A stretch of DNA of 64,000 nt from Symbiodinium natans (Eukaryota; Sar; Dinophyceae; Suessiales; Symbiodiniaceae). Position 1 is the stretch's first letter, and each line of letters begins with the position of its first letter. The notes below the pieces were generated by a model. The model saw only the letters and a program-made list of their open reading frames with translations. It was not told the DNA's origin and searched no databases. Both the position numbers and the translations under genes were made by a program. Below, one piece after another: positions 1 to 12,080 of this stretch. The stretch lies in assembly GCA_905221605.1 (NCBI GenBank), contig CAJNDS010002596.1, positions 110,001 through 174,000 on the forward strand. The letters run 5' to 3'.

Positions 1-2060
1 CTCAAAACCGATGAATGCTGGGGCCGCCAAACGCCGCTCTTGGGCGAGGTGACGCTGGACATGCTCCTGAGGCTCGGGAGGTTTTTATGGAGGGCTTCGG
101 GGTCTGGGGCCTGGGGTCTGAAGTCTGGGGTTTATTGTAGGGTTTAGGGGTCCAGTGCTGGGGTCCGGTGGTCTGTGGTCTGGGGTCTAGGGTTTAGGAA
201 CTTAGGGTTCAGGGGGTGAGGGTTTAGGATCTCGGGTTTAGGTTCCGGGCTTAGGGCTTTCTAAGGCTTAGGGTTGAAGGTTCAGGGCTTTCTGCTTCTG
301 TAATTATAAGGTTTAGGGCTCAGCAACAGCACGGCTTCATAAGGTTTAGGGTTGTTTCAGTCCGGGTAGGGCTTGGGGCTAAGGGCTTAGTGCGTATAGG
401 ACATGCAGGGACTGTAGGGCTTCAAAGGCTTAGATTTCACAGGCTTCAGGGGTTCAGGGCATTATATGGGTTTGGAGTAAGGTTTGTGGGCTTTGGGGTC
501 GTGGGGTTTAGTAGGGATTTGGGGTTCACCGACACTTGGGCCTGTTGTCTCCCTTGTTTCCGTGAGGACTGGGTATCCCTGGTTAGAGGGCGCAAGAGGC
601 CTGCATTGCACCGGGGGGCACCCTGGGCTGCTTACCGGTAGGCCACGCGGCTGCGCAGAAATCCGGCCATAATGACGACCGGAAGTAACCCTAAACCCCT
701 AAACCCTAAGCCCCTAAACCCTATAAACCCCAAACGCCGCAAATAAGGCACGAGTACATCTGCTTATAGTAACAGGTCGGACCTGAGACGGCACGGCGGT
801 TCGGAAAACCGACCATATGAGGTGCGGGCTACTTATAGAACCCGTAATTACTGCCGTGATCTACCCCCTCTAGAAGTCTCCTAAACACGTACGCCGTTGG
901 GTGCGTGGTAGCCAGTTTCCCTATTCTAGCAAGGGTACCGGTTTGGGGTGGATTACTTTGTAGGGGAACCTTGAACGAAAAAACGGGCAAAAGGGCACCA
1001 TAAGAAGAAAAGGGTTCTGGATAGCAAAGACTGCATCCGGGCCACTGCCCTGGTCGCTCAGGTGCTTTCGCGTACGCCTGGACAGGAGCTTCTCATCTAA
1101 GGGTGTAGGGTGAGCGTTTAGGTTTAGGGTAAATCCCGAAAACCCCAAACGCCCAAAAACGCTACATCCCTAAGCCAAACCTGAGAACACCTAAATCCCG
1201 AGATCAAACAACATAGTCCTTGTATGGGCCCTTAAAGGACAACCCAAGGGCCCTTGCTTCAGAACCCTTTAAATCTACCACAATTAGGGGGATTGGCCGT
1301 GCACCCTAAACCCCGAACCCTAAACCCCAAACCCTGCCTCCAGCATGGCTTGCACCTTTTCGTTCTTCACCTCAGTCGGCGGGTTGCTGTTCGGCAGATG
1401 CTTAAGGTTCGAACTTTGATGGAGACAGTCCTACACTTGATGTTGAAGGTTTCGGGCTTCAACCCTAAACCGCAAACCCTAAACACCAAACCCGAATTGT
1501 TAACGGATTTAGGGCTTAGGGCGGGCTTCATTGAACCCAGCCTGCGAAGCTCTCGCAATGCCTCCTCAATTGCAGACGGTGCAAAAAGCAGGCGCCCTAA
1601 ACCCCAACCCTAAACTCTAAACCCTAAACCCTAAACCCAAAACCCTAAGCCCGAAACCCTAAACCCCCACCAATTACAACCTAAACCCTGCTTGCCGCCC
1701 CACTCACCTGAGGGATGACAGGGTTCTACGAACAAATATTCAGGGTCGCTGAGGGTTCAGGGCCTAAAAGGGGCGTCTCGGGTTGTCTTTAGGGAATCCG
1801 ACTATTTGGGGGTCTACTATAGGGGGTCCCCAATTTTCGTAAACTCCCATGGAGGGGTGCCTCGGGTTGCTTTGCGGGGTTCGGCGAATTTTGGGGGCTT
1901 TGATGGGTCTGCTGCTGAGCACCCCCACATCCACCTGCACCTCGTCCAGGTTGTCCTTGGCTGGCTTAAGTTCCCATTGAGGGTTTCTAGGGTTTAGGGT
2001 TTCAGGGTTTTAGGGGTTTCAGGGTTTCAGGGTTTGAGGGTTTGCGGGTTTAGGGTAGTT

Positions 2061-2160
2061 GGCATGATCCCCCTTAGACTAACATAAGGGTTATCATAGG
2101 GGGCGGCTGCCTAGAATCCCTATTAAGGACTGCTAGTATAGGGGGGAAACATCCCCAAGG
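2061..2160. mobile_element. MITE-like element, family B (degenerate copy)
   Basis: The segment begins near GCATGATCCCCCTTAGACTA and ends near TAGTATAGGGGGGAAACATC, which are imperfect inverted ends. It shares with the other family B copies the internal CCCTATTAAGGACTG motif. It is the most diverged of four copies (2997, 6567 and 12847 are the others). Confidence 0.5.
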
Positions 2161-2437
2161 CTTGACAGTTGAGAGCTGAGGGAGGCCGAAAGCTCTGAAC
2201 CCTACAAACCCAGACCTGCATTCTGAACCACCTGCCCTCAAACCCTAAACCCTAAACCTAAACCCAAAACCCAAACCCTAAACCCTAAACCCCAAACCCC
2301 GAACTTGTGAACTCCTGCGCCCTGCAGGGTGTCTTCCCGAAGAGTTCTGAGTTTTCTGGGATTTCGGGCTTAAAGAACCTTGAAGTGCTAAGGCTTGATG
2401 AGGCTTTCGGGCTTTGTTAGCCCCGAACCCTCTCACC

Positions 2438-2468
2438 CCCCCCGCCCCGCACCCCCCCCCCGCCCCGC

Positions 2469-2511
<43 letters not shown>
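2438..2511. repeat. Poly-C tract
   Basis: Cytosine-rich run ending in about 42 uninterrupted C (roughly 2470-2511), preceded by CCCCCGCCCCGC-type repeats. The proline-rich and glycine-rich frames across it are artefacts of the homopolymer. The run length may not be reliable in the assembly. Confidence 0.9.
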
Positions 2512-2996
2512 AGAAACCGGAAAACCCCAAATGCCCTGAAAACCATCAAAGCCAGGGCCATTATCGAGCTTGATAGCCCAGAAATTCGTGTTGGTGCCAC
2601 TGGTCTGAATGTACCAAGTGACTCAACCCTAAACCCTATAAAGTAAACCCTCAACCCCAAACCCCAGCCCCTGAACCCTGCACCCCCTGTAGGTCTCTGC
2701 CAGGCGTCTGGCAAGCTGGGCCGAGGGTTTGACAGGAGGGCCTGAGCGCGACGAACGGCCTGCCAGGACACTGCATTTGGGGTTTAGGGTTTAGGGTTTA
2801 GGGTATATCGGGATTTGGTTTTATAGGGTCCATCGGGATTAGAGGGTTTAGGGTCTACCGGGTTTGTTGGGTTCATAGAGTTTGGTGTTCCGATTCTAGT
2901 TGCAGGGTTTAGGGTTTGAGGATCTGGAAGCTTTCGGCTCTAGAGTCAGGATGAGCAGGGGGGTCGTGCAGGGCTTGAAGGGTTTAAAGGGTTAGA

Positions 2997-3096
2997 TTGG
3001 GATGTTCCCCCCTATACTAACAGTCCATCACAGGAAAACTCGAACCCCCCTACTATAATCCCTAGCAGGGACTGTTAGTATAAGGGGGAACGTTGG
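2997..3096. mobile_element. MITE-like element, family B
   Basis: About 100 bp with inverted ends: TTGGGATGTTCCCCCCTATA on the left and the complement of TATAAGGGGGAACGTTGG on the right. The interior carries CTACTATAATCCCTA like the other copies. No coding capacity. Confidence 0.65.
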
Positions 3097-3725
3097 AGCA
3101 GAAAGCCAACCCTCAACCCTAAACCCCCCAACCCTCAACCCTCAACCCTCAACCCTCAACCCTAAACCCTAGACAAAGCAAAGGGTTTAGGTTTTGGGGT
3201 AAAGGGGCTCAGAAAACTGCGGAGTAACTGCTCGGGGTGGCCTTAGGGGTCAAGGTTTCGGTTTAGGGTTTAGGGCTTAGGGCTTAGGGCTTAGAGTTTA
3301 GGGTTTAGGGCTTCGGGCTTAGGGTTACGGTAAGGGTTCGAGCAAAGTACCGACATGATCCACCACATCTTCATACGCCCTAAACCCAAACTCCAATCGT
3401 GCTATAACCCCGCAACCCTCATAATCCTAGACCAACAGTATCCTTAAACGCCTGGAGACTTGTGATTGTGTTCCCAAAACTTTAGGGTGTCCCTGTAAGG
3501 TTTCAAAGACGGGTGAATTCGCGGACCCTAAACCCCAATGTTCCCCTAAACCCTAAACGCTAAGCCCTAAACCCTAAACCCTATACACCCTTTGAACCCT
3601 ATAGACCCTTTGAACCCTCTCTGGCAGGGCACCGCGGATGTGGCATGAAGGCGCCCCGGACAAAGGCCACGAAGCACACAGGCCACGGGGTACACGACCT
3701 CTCCATGGTGCAGGCTCAGCGTGGT

Positions 3726-4092
3726 AGGGTTTAGGGTTTAGGCTTTAGGGTTTCGGGTTTGGGGTTTAGGGTTTAGGGTCTAGGGTTTAGGGTTTAGGGT
3801 TTAGGGTTTTAGGGTTTTAGGGTTTTAGGGTTTAAGGGTTTAAGGGTTTAAGGGTTTAAGGGTTTTAGGGTTTTAGGGTTTTAGGGTTTTAGGGTTTTAG
3901 GGTTTTAGGGTTTTAGGGTTTTAGGGTTTTAGGGTTTTAGGGTTTTAGGGTTTTAGGGTTTTAGGGTTTTGGGGCTTTAGGGTTTTAGGGTTTTAGGGTT
4001 TCAAGGCTTGAGGGATTTAGGGTTTTAGGGTTTTAGGGTTAAGGGTTGAGGGTTTTAGGGTTTAGGGTTTTAAGGTTTAGGGTTTAGGATTT
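3726..4092 (+). repeat. TTTAGGG / TTTTAGGG array
   Basis: Begins as 7-mer TTTAGGG and changes to the 8-mer TTTTAGGG for about 25 units (roughly 3795-3980), with minor TTTAAGGG and TTTGGGG variants. An extended 8-mer block suggests local amplification of a variant unit rather than direct telomerase addition of the 7-mer. Confidence 0.9.
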
Positions 4093-4617
4093 ACTTACTA
4101 GTTCTTAAGGCAGGAAAGAGGCACCCTGTATGAGCATGCCTGAAAGTTCTGCTATAGCAGATATGGGGTATCGCCATAAAACAGCTGGAAAAAAAAGAAC
4201 TAAACCCACTGAGAACCGGCAGGTTAGGGAGTAAAGGTTCTGAGCAACTTCATCATGGGTGGCTCGCGAGGCAACATCGGGGGGTTCCGGCATCTTGGCA
4301 GGGACACCAGATATGAAAGGACTGTCCGTAACTGAGTAGGCTCACCAGGTAGTTTTCAGATTGCCGTTGTGCTTTTGCCGACGCTCAGCCTATCGAGTGG
4401 ATCTGACAAGTATCCTCAAGCACTAAACCCCAGGTAACCCTAAACCCCCAAAGCCCAAACCCTAAACCCCTCTAAAACCCTGAGCCCTAAATCCCTTAAA
4501 GAGGCCTGCACCAAGAGCTCCAGGGTCACCAAGACCACACTGGCGCGCCAAAGCCTAAGCTGCAGAGGTGAAACAGGCCGTTAGAATTTCAGGGTTAGGG
4601 CTTAGGGCTTCGGGCTT

Positions 4618-4940
4618 AGGTTTAGGGTTTAGGGTTTAGGGTTTAGGGTCTAGGGTCTAGGGTCTAGGGTTTAGGGTTTAGGGTTTAGGGTCTAGGGTCT
4701 AGGGTTTAGGGTTTAGGGTTTAGGGTTTAGGGTAACCTCAAACCCAAACCCTAAAGTATAGGTTTGTGCAGGGTCTAGGCTAGGATCTACTTCAACCCTA
4801 AACCCTAAACCCCAAACCCTAAACCCCAAACCCCAAACCCCAAACCCCTAACCCCAAACCCCTAACCCCAAACCCCAAACCCCAAACCCCAAACCCTAAA
4901 CCCTAAACCCTAAACCCTAAACCCTAAACCCTAAACCCTC
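4618..4940. repeat. Opposed telomere-like arrays
   Basis: TTTAGGG units (about 4618-4733, including TCTAGGG variants) are followed by a roughly 60-bp spacer and then CCCTAAA/CCCCAAA units (about 4796-4940). The two arrays point in opposite directions and could pair as a hairpin. Confidence 0.85.
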
Positions 4941-5036
4941 AGTGCAGACCGGAAGCTCGGAGTGGTGCCTTCTCGCCAGAACCGGCACGGCCTCGGACTA
5001 ACCAGAAGCAACGACACGCATCATCTACCAGTTGCT

Positions 5037-5155
5037 TAAGGTTTAGGGTTTAGGGTTTAGGGTTTAGGGTTTAGGGTTTAGGGTGTTGGGTTTAGGGTTT
5101 AGGGTTTAGGATTTAGGGTTTGGGGTTTAGGGTTTAAGGTTTAGGGTTACTCTTC
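5037..5155 (+). repeat. TTTAGGG array
   Basis: About 16 TTTAGGG-type units with a few substitutions, oriented opposite to the CCCTAAA array that ends near 4940. Confidence 0.9.
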
Positions 5156-6417
5156 CTTGTAAGGGCAATATAGGGGTCATTATCTTTGTGTTTTTCGGGG
5201 GTTCTGAAGCACATGGTAGTCATCAACGAAAATAAGAGCTTCATGCGAGGGTCAAGGGTTTAAGGGCACGTAGATTTAAAGAATGGGAAGCTGTGCTATT
5301 TAGGCTTGTTCGCCTGCCCTCTATCTGATGTTTTGTAGCTAGAGCTATGGAGTACTTTCGGTTTTGCCTGGAAGGATTGTGCAGACCAGCTTGCACGGCA
5401 AGTGCGGATGGTCAGCAACACAAGTGTGACTCTGAGTTAATGCCTTCGGCAAGAAGCAGCGTTCTCTGTGCGAGCTACTATTGGGGGTCAGGGTACCTAT
5501 GACCCACATTATAACTGTACTTATAAGCCCCCTAAGTCCCCTAAGTCCCCTAAGTCCTCTAAGTAGGTTATTAGTAGACTTATAACTGGGGTTATAAGTA
5601 CCTCAAAGTAAGGTTGTTCCTGCTGGCATGCTGCTTCTAACAACTCATACCCTAAGCCTGAAGGTACCTCGACCTTTTGGGATTGAGCTCGCACCTTCCT
5701 CCACACAGGAGACCTCTACCGCCTTGACCGAGGTGGGTTTTGAGGTTTGGGTATGGTTTAGGGTTTTATATAGGGTTTAGGGTTTAGGGTTTGGGGTTTA
5801 GGGTTTAGGGTGTAATTAGGGTTTAGGGTTTAGGGTTTAAGGTTTAGGGTTTAGGGTGCAGGGTTTAGGGTTTAGGGCGTCGTGATTTTGCACTTAATAT
5901 TGAGCTAACAGTCGGGTCTCCGAAGCCACAGAACCGCCCAAAGGCCCTTGACCTCCCAAGCCCTCTCAATGAAGTGTTCAACGCCCTAAACCCTAAACTA
6001 GTTCATGGTTGGGATTGTATTAAAATTTCATTTTAGTTCCTTGTTGAGTTTAAGCACCCTTGAACATGTAACATGTTAACCCACTACGACAAAGAAAACT
6101 CTGAAGCCCTGAACGCCCGTCAAAGGCTTGCGCCAGATCCAGGTGAAGCTTGAGGGTCAAGGTGAAGCTGTGCAGCAAGTGCTGCGGCCTCGGACTCGGG
6201 ACCCTTGTGCTTCTTCGGGCTTAGGGCTTCGGGTTTAGGGTTTTTGTTGGGCTTCTGGAACCTTTGGTGGTCTAAGGTCTGCTATGCAAAGGTATCGGGA
6301 ATACCCGCAAAATTATGCAGGGTACACAGGCCATCCGAGGCATAGGCATCAATCCTGAAAACGTCAACCCCCCATTCCAGCACTGTGACCCGCGAATCAG
6401 AACCCCGAACCCTGATC

Positions 6418-6693
6418 TTCGGGGTAGCTACATGGTCCCTTAGCATGGGCCCTCAAATGGGGACCCCTTTCATACCCCGTATCTACCCTATACAACCCAA
6501 GGGCCCACACCTCAGAACCCTTTAAAGCAGGTATAAGGGAACACATTAAGGGACCATAAAGCCACCTTGGGATGTTCCCCCTCATACTAGCAGTCCTTCG
6601 CAGTCCTTAATAGGGATTCCAGTTTCCCCCACTATGATCCCCATTAAAGGACTGTTAGTATGAGGCGGAACATCCCAAAAAAACTACCCTTAG
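6418..6693. mobile_element. MITE-like element, family C, split by a family B insertion
   Basis: The left end GGGGTAGCTACATGGTCCCT and right end ACTACCCTTAG are imperfect inverted repeats matching the ends of the 13969-14206 element. The interior shares a long stretch with that copy, around CCCAAGGGCCCA and CAGAACCCTT. A family B element (6567-6678) sits inside the right terminal repeat and interrupts it. This is a nested insertion, so family B was active after this family C copy inserted. Confidence 0.6.
6567..6678. mobile_element. MITE-like element, family B (nested)
   Basis: Terminal inverted repeats TTGGGATGTTCCCCCTCATA and the complement of TATGAGGCGGAACATCCCAA. The interior contains TCCTTAATAGGGATTC and CATTAAAGGACTG, the family B signature. 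It lies within a family C copy. Confidence 0.75.
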
Positions 6694-6973
6694 GGTCCAT
6701 GAGACCCATATTGGACACTCCGGCCCTTGCTACGGGCTGGCGAAGATAGCTTCTTTGGGCAACCCTACACCCGGGTTTAGGGTTTAGGGTTTAGTGTTTA
6801 GGGTTTAGGGCTAGCCCTAAACTCCAGTGCGGCGCACCTGCGCGCCGCAAGCCGAAGCCGTCGCCGACCCCAGACAGCCCACAGGAGCGCCAACTGCCCA
6901 GAGAAAGTCTGCGTAACCCTAAACCCCTAAACCCTAAACCCCAAACCCCAAACCCTAAACCCGGTGTCCCATA

Positions 6974-7080
6974 CATGGAGGTTCATGGGTACTCATAAGT
7001 AGGGTTATGAGTAGGGTAACGATGGCTGTAACCCTGTTTAGGGTACTTGTAACCCTACTTATCATGGGTAACCCTTGGTG
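6974..7080. mobile_element. MITE-like element, family F (partial)
   Basis: Starts CATGGAGGTTCATGGGTACT and contains AAGTAGGG, GGCTGTAACCCTG and AACCCTACTTAT in the order seen in other family F copies. The right terminal repeat is degraded to CATGGGTAACCCTTGG. Confidence 0.55.
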
Positions 7081-9756
7081 GATTTTTAGGCTTGTCGCGT
7101 TCAGAGTTGCCTTACCAAGGAGTCAGCAAAAAACAGTGAGTCCCAAGCACTCCCGCACCCTTCAGGCAAACAAACAACAGAAAATCCGGCCCAAAGCCCC
7201 TAGACCTTCAAAGAACCTTACAGCGGCTCCCCAAAAACCTCCTGTCATAGGATTATTTCGGGAGAGGGCTGCAGGTAGAGGGTGTGACTCCAAAACCGAA
7301 TCCTTACGACCCAGAAACGGTTCAAAACCTTCATGGGGCCTATCCCCAGTCCTGTGAATCCCCAATAGCCCTAAACCCTAAACCCTAAAGCCCTAAACCC
7401 TCAACCCTAAACCCCCTTCGTTGGCCCTTCATCGTTCCAATCATCTGGCCTCCTTGGGGAGCCTTAAACCCTGAACCCTGAAAACCCGAATACCCCTAAA
7501 CCCGAATACCCCTATACACGAGTACCCCTAAACCCTAAACCCCAAACCCCACACCCTAAACCCTAAACCTAAACCCTAAATCCCAAACCCAACTAATCCC
7601 GAACCTTTCGCCCTATCGGGACTTTGCACGTCATGTGTGACCCTTGGAGGTTTTGGGATGCTGGGGTTCAGAGGTTTTATCAGTCAGGGCCTGGCCTAAA
7701 CCCTAAACCCTAAACCCTAAACGCTAAACCCTAAACCCTAAACCCTAAACCCTAAACCCTAAACCCTGAACCGCAAGGGTGGCCTGAAGGTAGCTAAACC
7801 CTAACCCCCTAGGCCGCCTATACCCCCTGAACTCCTGCACCCTAAACCTCATCTGGGAAATACGAAACAAAACAAGGAAACATAGGCAGAAGTAGAACAC
7901 AGAAACAAGTACAAAGATCCTTAACTAGACATAAGCGCTAAACGCTAGAAACCCTAGAGCACCCGACAAACCCTAAACCCCAGTCCAGAACATCAGAGCA
8001 AAGCAAAGGATCGGAAGGGGGTGGGGGGGGACAGGGTTGTTCTTTACTCTTCTTCTGTTCCTTTACTCGAAGCTCCTCCTCCTCTTCAGCTTGCTGCGTC
8101 CCCAAGTTGTTTGTTCGCCCTTGTGGGCTTAGGGTTTAGGGTTTAGGGTTTAGTGCCTCTGGTCTTGCATGGTGTAGGGTTGAAATTCGGGGAGCCTCAG
8201 GCTACGCCCGAATCACACAGAACGATGCATCGCTTCTTGGGTCAAAGGGCCCGGGCCCCGGCGCAGCAACAAATCCGTTTAGGGTTTAGGGTTTAGGGTA
8301 AACTGGTGCTAGCAGCATCAATTAAACGTAGGTGATGCGAATCTACAGTCCAGAGGCGAGGTTCAGAACAACCCCAACCGCAGAACTGCAGAACCAGAGT
8401 AAGAAAGGCAGAGCTCTTAGAGGCTAACTGCAACCCCCAAACCTACAAGATTAATCCTCACATCTAGAGCGTCCTAAACCCTTGTAAACCCTACATCCCC
8501 CACAACAAAGGAGCAAATAAGTGATGGGGAGCCCTCTCGAGTGAACGTCACGGGGCGTGCCTGCGCAAGAATGTTTGTGACAGCTAGCACCGAAGGCACC
8601 AAATACCTCCACTGCATGAATTGACGGCTTAGGGGGGTTTAGGGTTTAAGGGTTTTAGGGGGGTTTAGGGTTTTAGGGCTTAGGGTTTAGAAGGGTTTTA
8701 GGGTTTAAGGTTTTGGGGTGTTGGATGTAGGGAAATTTAGGGTGTAGGGTTCAGGGTTCGGGACCCTGCTTGCATGTTCACGAAAAAATGCTGCACCGTG
8801 TTTAGTTGGGGCCTCCTGGGGTAAGTCACGTTTTGCTGGGCTATGCAGGATCGTCTGGCAGTTTGGGGTGGCAAGAATTTTTTCGTGCGGCGCACCTTTG
8901 CAGTCCATGGAGGGCCTCTCGGTTCCTCATAGCTCTCATATTTACTCATCCCCTATTAAAATCATATAAACTCCCGGTACGGCGTAAAGAGGGACAAAGT
9001 CAGCTTCGGCTGTTCAGGGGCAGCGGCACACGAAAGAGGGTGCAGCATTGCTGAGTATCCCATTCGCGACAGTACTTTTCACCCAGTGATATGGGTGACT
9101 TTTCGGGGCCTCTAAGTTTAACTACATTTTGTATAGTTGGCATTGGGTTCATAGGACCTCCAAGTCACAAGTCACCATACACCCTCAACCCTAAACTTAA
9201 CTCTGAGCCCGGAAGCCCGGAAACCCTGAACTTAAACCCTAAACCCTAAACTCTAGGGTTTTGGGCTGTAGGACTCGGCGGGGCTTAGCCGGACTGTTTT
9301 GTGAGGATTTCGGGAAGGCGTCCGCTGGGGGGTTTAAGGCGCTTTGTATTTCACTTATAACCCTAAACCCTAAACCCTAGACCCTAGACCCTAAACCCTA
9401 CTTACAAACTGTACTCCAGATCCTCTTAGTAGTTTCAAGGCTTGTCGGGCAAAGGGGCTTGCAAACCCTAAACTCTGAGCCCTAAAGCAAACTTTGAGGG
9501 GTCTGTGGGGTTTAGGGCAGGGTTGCCTTGTTTAAGGTGTGGGGATCTAGCCTGAACCCAGTTCTTGGCATAGACCCGGACCCTAAACCACAAAAACCCG
9601 AAACCCTAAACCCCTAAACACCCAAACACCCAAACCACAAAAACCCTAAACCACAAAAACCCTAAACCCCTAAACACCCAAACACCCAAACCCTAAATCC
9701 CAGACCCCTGGGGCTTGGGGTCCTTCCAAGGCCATCACTCCAAGCCTTCAATCTCC

Positions 9757-9898
9757 CTAAACCCTAAACCCTAAACCCTAAACCCTAAACCCTAAACCCT
9801 AAACCCTAAACCCTAAACCCTAAACCCTAAACCCTAAACCCTAAACCCTAAACCCTAAACCCTAAACCCCAACCCTAAACCCCAAACCCTAAACCCTA
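9757..9898 (-). repeat. CCCTAAA array
   Basis: About 20 nearly perfect CCCTAAA units with a few CCCCAAA variants near the right end. One of the longest uninterrupted 7-mer arrays in the window. Confidence 0.95.
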
Positions 9899-9993
9899 GA
9901 AGCAACAAGCTCCCGAGGCTGGCATGAGCATGACATCGCCGGCTTCGTCCGCGAGTAAGATGAACCTGCCCCCGGCTTGGTCTTTGAAGGGTT

Positions 9994-10086
9994 TACCTGG
10001 GACCCTGTTTACATACAGCTTTATGGGTTCTACCTACGATTAAGGGGTAGTTCCTGCTAAACTGTAGGTAAATAGAGTCCCAGGTA
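9994..10086. mobile_element. MITE-like element, family G
   Basis: 93 bp with inverted ends of about 25 bp. Left: TACCTGGGACCCTGTTTACA. Right end read on the opposite strand: TACCTGGGACTCTATTTACC. No second copy was seen in this window and there is no coding capacity. Confidence 0.65.
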
Positions 10087-10436
10087 GGGCTTGGGGTTCC
10101 GTAGGGTTTAGGGTTTCGCGTTTAGGGCCTTGGCTTTAGGGATTAGGGGGCTTGGGGCTTAAGGATCTAAGTCTCAAGGAGCCTATGATGAAACCCCCCC
10201 ACCCCCTAGCCAAGATATTCTCATGTAGATTCAGCCCGTCACCCTAAGCACCAGACCCCGAATAGCCAAAGCCCCCCAAGGCTCCTCCCCCCGGCCGCCA
10301 CAACCTTCAGCCTTCCGCCCCGCAGGGCTTAACTCCAAAAAGCTTCCGAGCCAAAGCAATCCAACACCTCCTCGCACATCCCATGCGTCCCGCTAAACCC
10401 TCAGCCTTAGCCGGAAGTCCTCAACCCGAAAGCCTA

Positions 10437-10571
10437 CTTGGAGGTTCATGGGCACTTTTAAGTAGCAATAAGTAGGGTGATAAGCAGGGTGATTATGGTT
10501 GTAACCGTACTTAGGGCACTGAAAACTCACAACCCTACTGCCCTACTGAAAAGCACCCATGAACCTCCAAG
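10437..10571. mobile_element. MITE-like element, family F (best copy)
   Basis: 135 bp bounded by perfect inverted CTTGGAGGTTCATGGG ends. The interior has TAAGTAG, GTTGTAACC and ACAACCCTACT. Related copies or fragments lie near 6974, 11974, 17590, 24139, 40036, 42510, 44589 and 45248, making F the most frequent MITE-like family here. Confidence 0.75.
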
Positions 10572-10796
10572 CACGCGCGCAACCCTGGGAACCCAACAGC
10601 CTCCCAACCCCTAAACCCTAAACCCTAAACCCTAAACCCTAAACCCTAAAACCCTAAACCCTAAACCTTAATCCCACCTGCAACCTCAAGGGCAAAGCAA
10701 TCGGCTGAGGATCCCGCAAGAAGTGGAATACCAGGGTCCCGCAGCGGAGAAATGACACAATGATTGCTGACCTTAGGCTGGTGCCAGGCGGGAGGC

Positions 10797-10950
10797 CTTA
10801 AACCCCTAAACCCCTAAACCCCAAAACCCCAAAACCCCAAAACCCCAAAACCCCAAAACCCCAAAACCCCAAAACCCCAAAACCCCAAAACCCCAAAACC
10901 CCAAAACCCCAAAACCCCAAAACCCCTAAACCCCTAAACCCCTAAGCCCT
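10797..10950 (-). repeat. CCCCAAAA array
   Basis: About 16 units of the 8-mer CCCCAAAA flanked by CCCCTAAA units. Read on the other strand this is TTTTGGGG, the telomere unit of hypotrich ciliates, but it is embedded in CCCTAAA-type sequence and is more simply an amplified variant. Confidence 0.9.
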
Positions 10951-11843
10951 AAACCCTAACCCTACACCCTACACCCTAAACCATAAACACTAAACCCCAA
11001 ACCCTAAGCCCTATAAAGCTCTAGGGTTCTGAAGTGGTCTATAGGGGGATTGGAATTTACTCAGCGCCTAAACACTACACCCCCCCCCCCCAAGAAAGCT
11101 TGACATACTGAACAAAAAGCACATCAACAAATGCAAGCAGCATCAAAAGCACTTGTAAAAACATCATCAGCCCTAGAAAGCAGAATAAGGCAAACTAAAC
11201 CCTAAACACTAACTAAACCCTAAACCCTAAACCCGAAACCCTAAACCCGAAACCTTAAACCCTAACTAGACCCTAAACCCACAAAGTAAGAGCCGGCCTG
11301 GCGCTGGCCAAAATCTGCAAAGGCTGATCCTGCCGGCGTTTTGAACCATTCAAGGGCCCTGTTTTGGTTTCGGGTTTAGGGCTTAGGGTTTAGAGTCTTC
11401 TTGAGTGTGGGCCTGTTACATACGTAGCTGTGAAGGAGTCCCCCTCTGTTCCCCGGTTAAGAGAACCAGCTACTATTTGCTTGCGAACCCCAGCAACTAG
11501 TAGCCAGTAAATACGAAGACCTATACCCTAAACCCTAAACCCTGAACCCTAAACCCTCAACACTAATACCTTCAGGGCTTCAGGGTATCTAGCGCCTAGG
11601 TTGAGGCTGTGCAGCCATAGGGCCTTGGGGGGTTCGGAAGTCGATGCAGGGTTTAGGGTTTAGGGTCTGAGGTTTAGGGTTTAGGGTTTGGGGTTTAGGG
11701 TTGAGGGTTTAGGGTTCAGGGTTTGGCTGCTGAGGGTCGAGGATATGTATTGTCGATATGCCTTGAGGACAGGCTGCATCTTTTCCTCAGAATGCTTCTT
11801 CGTCATGGTGTGGAGTTAAAGAACCTCACTTTTCTAAACCCTA

Positions 11844-11963
11844 CAGGGTGGGGCCCCCTTACTATACTAACTGTAGTTAAGGGACTTATAACCTAACTTA
11901 GGGTCCTTAAAACCCAATTTAGGGCCCTTATAACTCTACTTATAACTAGGGGGCCCCACCCTG
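11844..11963. mobile_element. MITE-like element, family A
   Basis: 120 bp with perfect 16-bp terminal inverted repeats CAGGGTGGGGCCCCCT, flanked by TA on both sides (possible 2-bp target duplication). A second copy at 38987-39105 is over 95 percent identical by eye along its whole length, so this family moved recently. Confidence 0.85.
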
Positions 11964-11973
11964 TAAGCCCGCA

Positions 11974-12080
11974 ACATGGTTCACGAGTACTTGCAACCAG
12001 GGCTACAAGTAGGGTTGCTCTGCTTAGTATACAGCCTTGTTTAGGGTCCTTAGATCCCGAAGTGCCCATGAACCTTCAAG
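11974..12080. mobile_element. MITE-like element, family F (diverged)
   Basis: Right end GCCCATGAACCTTCAAG matches the family F terminal repeat. The left end is diverged (GGTTCACGAGTACTTGC). The interior ACAAGTAGGGTTGC and TTGTTTAGGGTCCTTAG are family-like. It lies about 10 bp after a family A element. Confidence 0.45.

Noticed and set aside
1-1000. Chromosome end
   Set aside because: Telomere-like repeats occur in both orientations over 50 kb with unique sequence between; no terminal homogeneous array is present.
2395-2771. Proline-rich and glycine-rich proteins
   Set aside because: They are readings of the poly-C tract on each strand.
10820-10930. Ciliate telomere (TTTTGGGG) from contamination
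   Set aside because: Embedded continuously in CCCTAAA-type variants; local amplification is simpler.
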